Part shown: piece by piece, positions 5,319-9,605 of the stretch | Layout of the letters: each line of letters opens with the position of its first letter | Position numbering within the stretch: position 1 is the stretch's first letter | NCBI GenBank assembly: GCA_016203825.1 | Contig: JACQMA010000169.1 | Span: 1-9,605, forward strand | Direction: 5' to 3' | Source: Deltaproteobacteria bacterium | GTDB lineage: Bacteria > UBA10199 > 2-02-FULL-44-16 | Length of the DNA stretch: 9,605 nucleotides | Program-made: the position numbers and the translations under genes | Notes under the pieces: generated by a model | What the model was told of the DNA's origin: nothing | The model's database searches: none | Seen by the model: only the letters and a program-made list of their open reading frames with translations

Positions 5319-6703
5319 GAGACCTTTCTGGAATCCACACCAACCTCGCTTGCAATAGCCTGAGACACCACACGTGCCAATTCCTCAATCATCGCCGGAT
5401 CTTCCCCTTCGACCATGACCCGGGCAATGTTTTCAGTGCCTGAATACCGCACAAGCTGGCGCCCACGACCCCGAAGTTGGGTATGCACATGATTCATAGC
5501 TTTCGAAACGGCAGGAATCTGATCAAAAGGTCGTTTCTCCCTCACAGGAATGTTCTGGATCACCTGGGGAAAGGAGGTAAAAACCGTCGCCACCTGAGAA
5601 AGCGGACGTTCCTGTTGCCGCATGATGGAGAGAATCCGAAGGGCCGCCAAGATACCATCGCCGCAGGTTTGGTGATGAAGAAAAATAATATGCCCGCTTG
5701 TTTCACCGCCGAGATTGTACCCTTCACGACGCATGACCTCCATGACGTAGCGATCGCCGACGTCGGTTCGGACGAATTGAATGCCCATCTCTTTGAGGGC
5801 CAGCTCGAGACCCATGTTGCTCATGTGTGTCCCGACCACGGTGTTTTTCGCGAGACTCCCTTTCCCCTGGAGATGTTTTGCACAGATGCCCAAGATCTGA
5901 TCACCGTCGATCACCTTTCCCTGCTCATCGGCCAAGATCACACGATCGGCATCACCATCGAGGGCGACACCAAGATCGGCACCATGTTCTTTCACGAGGC
6001 GCGCCATCCGTTCGGGAAAAAGCGCCCCGCAGTGTTGATTAATGTTGAGGCCATTGGGTGACGTGCATGTGGGAATGACCGTCGCCCCTAATTCGCGAAA
6101 CACGGCCGGCGCCACACGATAGCCAGCGCCATTGGCGGCATCGACGACGATCTTGAATCCATCGAGCGCGACATGCTGCGGAAACGTTCCCTTCAAGTAC
6201 TGAATGTAACGCCCGCTCGCATCGTCGATGCGAAAGGCCTTTCCCATATTCTGCGGAGCCACACGCTGCTCATCAAGCTTTCCCGAAAGAATAAGGTTCT
6301 CGATCCGGAGCTCAACGTCATCGGGAAGCTTGAATCCTTCCTCGTCAAAAAATTTGATGCCGTTGTACTCAACCGGATTGTGCGATGCGGAAACCATCAC
6401 GCCACCCTTGGCCCGCATGCTCCCGGCAATGAAGGCAATGCCGGGCGTCGGGAGCGGTCCCACGAGCATCACGTTCATGCCCATCGAACAGATCCCCGCA
6501 ACGAGGGCCGATTCGAGGACGTAACCGGAAAGCCGCGTGTCTTTCCCCACGACGAAGTGATCGAGACCTGGGGCATCCCGCAAAACGAGGGCAACTGCTT
6601 GTCCCAGACGCATCGCGGTTTCACCGTCCATCGGGTAACGATTAGCGATGCCGCGCACGCCGTCCGTTCCAAAAAGTTTTCGTCCATTGCGAGCGTCACT
6701 CAT
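5315..6703 (-). CDS. glmM: Phosphoglucosamine mutase
   Basis: GlmM converts glucosamine 6-phosphate to glucosamine 1-phosphate, feeding UDP-GlcNAc for peptidoglycan and LPS. The 462-residue product has the four-domain layout of the alpha-D-phosphohexomutases. The opening KLFGTDGVRG (9-18) is typical. SASHNP (105-110) contains the phosphorylated serine S107. The metal loop is DGDADR (249-254), the sugar-binding loop is GGETSGH (332-338), and the phosphate-binding loop is RYSGTENIARVM (419-430). The family more often has Pro where this loop has Asn, a variation I do not consider disabling. The ATG overlaps the nusB stop by 8 nt and lies downstream of GGGGAGAGG within nusB, so the two are probably translated together. 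The usual glmM partners folP and ftsH are not here. Confidence 0.97.
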   Translation of the reverse strand: MSDARNGRKLFGTDGVRGIANRYPMDGETAMRLGQAVALVLRDAPGLDHFVVGKDTRLSGYVLESALVAGICSMGMNVMLVGPLPTPGIAFIAGSMRAKGGVMVSASHNPVEYNGIKFFDEEGFKLPDDVELRIENLILSGKLDEQRVAPQNMGKAFRIDDASGRYIQYLKGTFPQHVALDGFKIVVDAANGAGYRVAPAVFRELGATVIPTCTSPNGLNINQHCGALFPERMARLVKEHGADLGVALDGDADRVILADEQGKVIDGDQILGICAKHLQGKGSLAKNTVVGTHMSNMGLELALKEMGIQFVRTDVGDRYVMEVMRREGYNLGGETSGHIIFLHHQTCGDGILAALRILSIMRQQERPLSQVATVFTSFPQVIQNIPVREKRPFDQIPAVSKAMNHVHTQLRGRGRQLVRYSGTENIARVMVEGEDPAMIEELARVVSQAIASEVGVDSRKVS

Positions 6704-7118
6704 CGTGCACCTCTCCCCTTACCGCCTTCGCAAGACTATCGAGAATACCATTGATAAACGAACCACTCTCTTCGGTCCCAAAGCGTTTGGCGATGTCCAC
6801 CGCCTCATTGATCGTCACCTTGATGGGGATATCGGGGCAGTGAACAAGTTCATACGCCGCCATGCGGAGGATACTCTTATCAACGGCCGCCATCCGCTCG
6901 ATCCTCCAGTGCGCGGAATGCGTCGCAATAAGACGATCGAGTTCGTCGAGGTGCTCGCGGACACCAGTGCCAAGCCGCTCGGCAAAAACGCGGGCCTCCG
7001 GACTCGCCTCGGCTTCATCCCAAAAGGCATCGGGGAGCGGCGCACTTTTCCCTCCGCGTACTTCCTCCTGATAGAGGGATTGCACCGCACACTCACGACC
7101 TTTGCGTCGAGTTCCCAT
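6696..7118 (-). CDS. nusB: Transcription antitermination factor NusB
   Basis: NusB binds boxA RNA with ribosomal protein S10 (NusE) and supports antitermination of rRNA operons. The 140-residue all-alpha product shows the N-terminal RNA-binding stretch RRKGRECAVQSLYQEE (4-19), the DKSILRMAAYEL helix (80-91), and the C-terminal TINEAVDIAKRFGTEESGSF (102-121) followed by INGILD, all characteristic of the family. Length is normal. The start codon lies 2 nt after the ribH stop. The site AAGGAG is inside the last codons of ribH, which indicates coupling. A ribH-nusB order is common in Proteobacteria. Confidence 0.96.
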   Translation of the reverse strand: MGTRRKGRECAVQSLYQEEVRGGKSAPLPDAFWDEAEASPEARVFAERLGTGVREHLDELDRLIATHSAHWRIERMAAVDKSILRMAAYELVHCPDIPIKVTINEAVDIAKRFGTEESGSFINGILDSLAKAVRGEVHDE

Positions 7119-7120
7119 AA

Positions 7121-7564
7121 CTATGAGCCGATCTCCTTCTGAATGTGTCGTAACACCTTCACCATTTCAATCGCCGCCTCGGCAGCTTCTCGGCCACGAT
7201 TCAGGCCGCGAGGATCAGAACGTGCCGCGGCTTGTTCTGCGATATCGGCGGTGATCACGCCGAAGGTCACGGGAATCCCCGTCTCACGACTCACCTCGGC
7301 AATTCCTCGTGCCGCTTCAGAACACACATAATCAAAATGTGGCGTTTCGCCACGAATCACCGCACCGAGACAAACAATCGCATCGAAGGATCGCGTTACC
7401 GCGAGGCGTTTGGCCGTCAATGCGAGCTCAAAGGCACCGGGAACCTTCACGACGGGAATTTTTTCGGCATCGCTGCCTGCATCGCGGATCGCGGCCAGCG
7501 CCCCTTCGAGGAGTCGCTCGGTGATCGGCTGATTGAAGCGGCTCATCACGATGGCGAGTCGCAT
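7121..7564 (-). CDS. ribH: 6,7-dimethyl-8-ribityllumazine synthase
   Basis: RibH condenses 5-amino-6-ribitylaminouracil with 3,4-dihydroxy-2-butanone 4-phosphate to form the lumazine precursor of riboflavin, usually as an icosahedral or pentameric shell. The 147-residue product has SRFN (8-11) at the substrate pocket, VPGAFEL (41-47), GAVIRGETPHFDYV (67-80) with the catalytic histidine H76, and FGVITADIAEQA (101-112). The phosphate-site arginine is probably R115. The loop that follows reads SDPRGLNRG in place of the common GTKAGNKG; this region varies in the family. The N-terminus is short because the ATG lies 2 nt after the ribBA stop. A GGAGAAGG site sits in the end of ribBA, and an in-frame stop a short way upstream excludes a much longer start. 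Confidence 0.97.
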   Translation of the reverse strand: MRLAIVMSRFNQPITERLLEGALAAIRDAGSDAEKIPVVKVPGAFELALTAKRLAVTRSFDAIVCLGAVIRGETPHFDYVCSEAARGIAEVSRETGIPVTFGVITADIAEQAAARSDPRGLNRGREAAEAAIEMVKVLRHIQKEIGS

Positions 7565-7566
7565 GG

Positions 7567-8772
7567 TTACACCTTCTCCAGAAGATGACCCAAACGTTCA
7601 CGCTTGGTCCGAAGGTAAAATTCATTATGGCGAGAAGGATTCACTTCAATCGGGACCCGTTCGACCACCTCAAGTCCGTAGCCATTCAGTCCCACAATTT
7701 TCCGCGGGTTATTCGTGAGGAGCCGCATCCGGCGAATGCCGAGATCGACGAGAATCTGCGCCCCAATGCCATACTCACGAAGGTCAGGACGAAATCCGAG
7801 GCGCTGATTAGCATCAACCGTATCGAGTCCCTGGTCCTGCAGGGCATAGGCACGAATTTTATTGTGGAGTCCGATGCCACGCCCCTCTTGGCGAATGTAG
7901 AGGAGCACGCCGCGCCCCTCCTCGGCAATCATCGAAAGGGCTTGATCAAGTTGCGAACCGCAGTCGCAACGTCGCGAGCCGAAGACATCGCCGGTCATAC
8001 ACTCTGAATGGACTCGTACAAGTGTCGGCTCATCTCCACCAACGTCACCTTTGACGATGGCGAGGTGGACGTTCGTGTCGATATCACTACGGTACGAGAT
8101 GACGGTAAAACCATCGCCCTGTTCAAGCGGCAACTTGGCTTCGCTGTCACGATGAACGAGCCGCTCATGCGCGAGCCGATAGCGAATCAGATCGGCAATC
8201 GACGTCATGACGAGGCCATGATGCTCCGCAAATTTTCGCAGATCATCCCCGCGCGCCATCGTTCCATCGTCGTTCATGATTTCCGAGATCACTCCCATCG
8301 GCGAAAGCCCAGCCGCACGGCACAGGTCAACGACACCCTCGGTGTGACCGGTACGAACCAGGACCCCACCATCGTGGGCGCGCAGCGGAAAAACATGCCC
8401 GGGCCTTGCCAAATCTTCCGGACGTGTGGTTGCGTCGGCCGCGACGACAATCGTTTTCGCACGATCCGCACTCGAAATCCCCGTCGTAATATCACGGCGC
8501 GCGTCGATCGAAACGGTATAGGGTGTTTGGCGTGCGGAGGTATTGACGGGAACCATGAGGGGAAGTCCCAACCGATCGGCCCGTTCATTGTTCATCGCAA
8601 GACAAATGACGCCACCGGTGTGAAGACGCATAAAATTGACAGCCTCTGGCGTCACAAACTCCGCCGCCATGGCGAGGTCGCCTTCGTTCTCGCGGTCTTC
8701 ATCATCGGTGAGGACAATCATGCGTCCACGACGAAGTGCTTCAATCGCTGCTGAGACTTTTTCAGAATCCAT
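7567..8772 (-). CDS. ribBA: Bifunctional DHBP synthase / GTP cyclohydrolase II
   Basis: This 401-residue fusion makes both riboflavin precursors. The N-terminal RibB half (about 1-200) turns ribulose 5-phosphate into dihydroxybutanone phosphate. It has the acidic metal and substrate loop [10 protein letters not shown] (23-32), the GHTEG motif with H143, and SEIMNDDG with E164. The C-terminal RibA half (about 205-400) opens the imidazole ring of GTP. It has the zinc cysteines C258, C269 and C271 in [16 protein letters not shown], then RQEGRGIGL (294-302), [10 protein letters not shown] (332-341) and TNNPRK (353-358). Both halves look catalytically complete, which is not true of every RibBA. 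The start overlaps the end of ribE by 11 nt. The likely ribosome binding site AAGGAG lies about 13 nt upstream, somewhat far. Confidence 0.97.
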   Translation of the reverse strand: MDSEKVSAAIEALRRGRMIVLTDDEDRENEGDLAMAAEFVTPEAVNFMRLHTGGVICLAMNNERADRLGLPLMVPVNTSARQTPYTVSIDARRDITTGISSADRAKTIVVAADATTRPEDLARPGHVFPLRAHDGGVLVRTGHTEGVVDLCRAAGLSPMGVISEIMNDDGTMARGDDLRKFAEHHGLVMTSIADLIRYRLAHERLVHRDSEAKLPLEQGDGFTVISYRSDIDTNVHLAIVKGDVGGDEPTLVRVHSECMTGDVFGSRRCDCGSQLDQALSMIAEEGRGVLLYIRQEGRGIGLHNKIRAYALQDQGLDTVDANQRLGFRPDLREYGIGAQILVDLGIRRMRLLTNNPRKIVGLNGYGLEVVERVPIEVNPSRHNEFYLRTKRERLGHLLEKV

Positions 8773-9412
8773 GTTTTTTCAAAAACTCCTTTGTGACCTG
8801 CGAGCCCTTCCGGTACTGTTCACTGTCGAGAAAGGTGAGTTTCTCCACATACTTCCCAATGATGTCGACTTCAAGGTTCACGAGATGCCCAACGGCTAAC
8901 CGTGCAAACGTCGTCTTCAAAGTCGTATGAGGGACCACCATCACCGTGCATCCGGTCGCATCACACCGATTGACCGTCAAACTCACGCCATCGACGGCAA
9001 GGGAGCCCTTCTCGACCACATAGCGCATGAAGTTGCCAGGAATTTCGATGAAAAATTCAACACCGCCCGGTAACGTCTTGATTTCTTTTATTTTTCCGAC
9101 ACCATCGATGTGCCCCTGGACGAGATGCCCGCCCAGCCGCTGGCCCAGTTGCAGCGCGCGTTCCAAGTTCACGGGGTCACCGACTTCCGCTTCACCAAGG
9201 GTTGTCACCTCAAGCGTTTCGATCGAGAGGTCCGCCCAAAAGCTTTTGCCAAGTCTGGACGTGATCGTCAGACAACAGCCATTGACCGCGATCGAATCAC
9301 CCACATTCGAACGCTCAAGGTCGAAGTCGCACCCAATTTCAATCTCGGCGCCATTGTCCTTTTGTTTGAGGGCGCGGATCGTTCCCACGCCTTCAATGAT
9401 TCCGGTAAACAT
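8762..9412 (-). CDS. ribE: Riboflavin synthase, alpha subunit
   Basis: Riboflavin synthase dismutates two lumazine molecules to riboflavin and the RibH substrate, so it works directly with ribH downstream. The 216-residue product is made of two homologous lumazine-binding barrels: the first opens with [10 protein letters not shown] (1-10) and carries [11 protein letters not shown] (40-50); the second begins near [13 protein letters not shown] (94-106) and carries [12 protein letters not shown] (137-148). [15 protein letters not shown] (178-192) closes the second barrel, and the last 25 residues form the trimerisation-helix region. Length is normal. The ATG comes 9 nt after the ribD stop with a modest AAGAGG site. 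Some databases use the symbol ribC for the same enzyme. Confidence 0.97.
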   Translation of the reverse strand: MFTGIIEGVGTIRALKQKDNGAEIEIGCDFDLERSNVGDSIAVNGCCLTITSRLGKSFWADLSIETLEVTTLGEAEVGDPVNLERALQLGQRLGGHLVQGHIDGVGKIKEIKTLPGGVEFFIEIPGNFMRYVVEKGSLAVDGVSLTVNRCDATGCTVMVVPHTTLKTTFARLAVGHLVNLEVDIIGKYVEKLTFLDSEQYRKGSQVTKEFLKKHGF

Positions 9413-9421
9413 GGAAGCCTC

Positions 9422-9605
9422 TTATCGTACGTTTCCCTCAATCACAACATCTTCGCCAAACGTTCTGATGCTCCTCTCACGCAATTTCATCGCGCGATGG
9501 AGCTGTCGTGCGTCAACTTCGGAAAAGAGATCCTTCCCTTTTCCACCGATGATGATTGGAGCCACACACATCACCACACGGTGAACCACATTCTGCGACA
9601 GAAAA
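9422..9605 (-). CDS. ribD: RibD C-terminal (reductase) part, truncated by window edge
   Basis: Only the last 60 residues are in the window; the gene enters from the right edge and ends with TAA at 9422-9424. The fragment reads HRVVMCVAPIIIGGKGKDLF (8-27) and ends FGEDVVIEGNVR. This matches the end of the RibD C-terminal reductase domain, where a hydrophobic strand leads into an APxxxGG loop that shapes the NADPH pocket. RibD reduces the ribosylamino side chain in the second and third steps of riboflavin synthesis. The position 9 nt before ribE, at the head of a rib cluster, strongly supports the call. The deaminase half, the start and any upstream FMN riboswitch would lie outside the window. 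A stand-alone RibD-like reductase cannot be excluded. Confidence 0.85.
   Translation of the reverse strand, partial: FLSQNVVHRVVMCVAPIIIGGKGKDLFSEVDARQLHRAMKLRERSIRTFGEDVVIEGNVR

Noticed and set aside
8008..8754. 248-codon open frame on the plus strand.
   Set aside because: It is antisense to ribBA, which is complete and fully motif-supported. Long antisense frames are expected with this codon usage.

Overview
The window is a compact bacterial chromosome segment (GC a little above 50%). Every gene I can support lies on the minus strand, so transcription reads from the right edge (base 9605) to the left. Thirteen recognisable genes follow one another with gaps of 0-55 nt or short overlaps, and the layout looks like one long operon or a few nested ones. 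Gene order and protein character suggest a Gram-negative bacterium near the former Deltaproteobacteria or a related uncultured lineage. That placement is inference, because the window holds no rRNA or other phylogenetic marker.

In transcription order: (1) 9605-7121 is a riboflavin block: the 3' end of ribD, then ribE (riboflavin synthase), ribBA (bifunctional DHBP synthase/GTP cyclohydrolase II) and ribH (lumazine synthase). Together they cover most of the route from GTP and ribulose 5-phosphate to riboflavin. (2) 7118-5315 holds nusB (antitermination) and glmM (amino-sugar synthesis for peptidoglycan and LPS). (3) 5263-2979 is the conserved translation and tRNA-modification block rpsP, khpA, trmD, rplS, rnhB. 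The rimM gene that usually lies before trmD is absent. (4) 3004-210 is a pyrimidine nucleoside salvage cassette: a uridine-phosphorylase-type enzyme, a concentrative nucleoside transporter and thymidine kinase. It could import nucleosides, cleave uridine to uracil plus ribose 1-phosphate, and phosphorylate (deoxy)thymidine. (5) 209-1 holds no recognised gene, only a 59-codon frame open to the window edge and a set of overlapping inverted repeats.

Most of the window is ordinary housekeeping. The points worth a second look are: the missing rimM; the salvage cassette joined to rnhB by an overlapping reading frame; an apparent Asp-to-Glu change at the TrmD catalytic aspartate; a Gln-to-Pro change in the nucleoside-binding loop of the transporter; a near-perfect 25-nt palindrome between udp and the transporter gene; and the unexplained structured 3' region after tdk. 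I found no CRISPR array, transposase, phage gene or confident RNA gene, and no clearly new multi-gene system.
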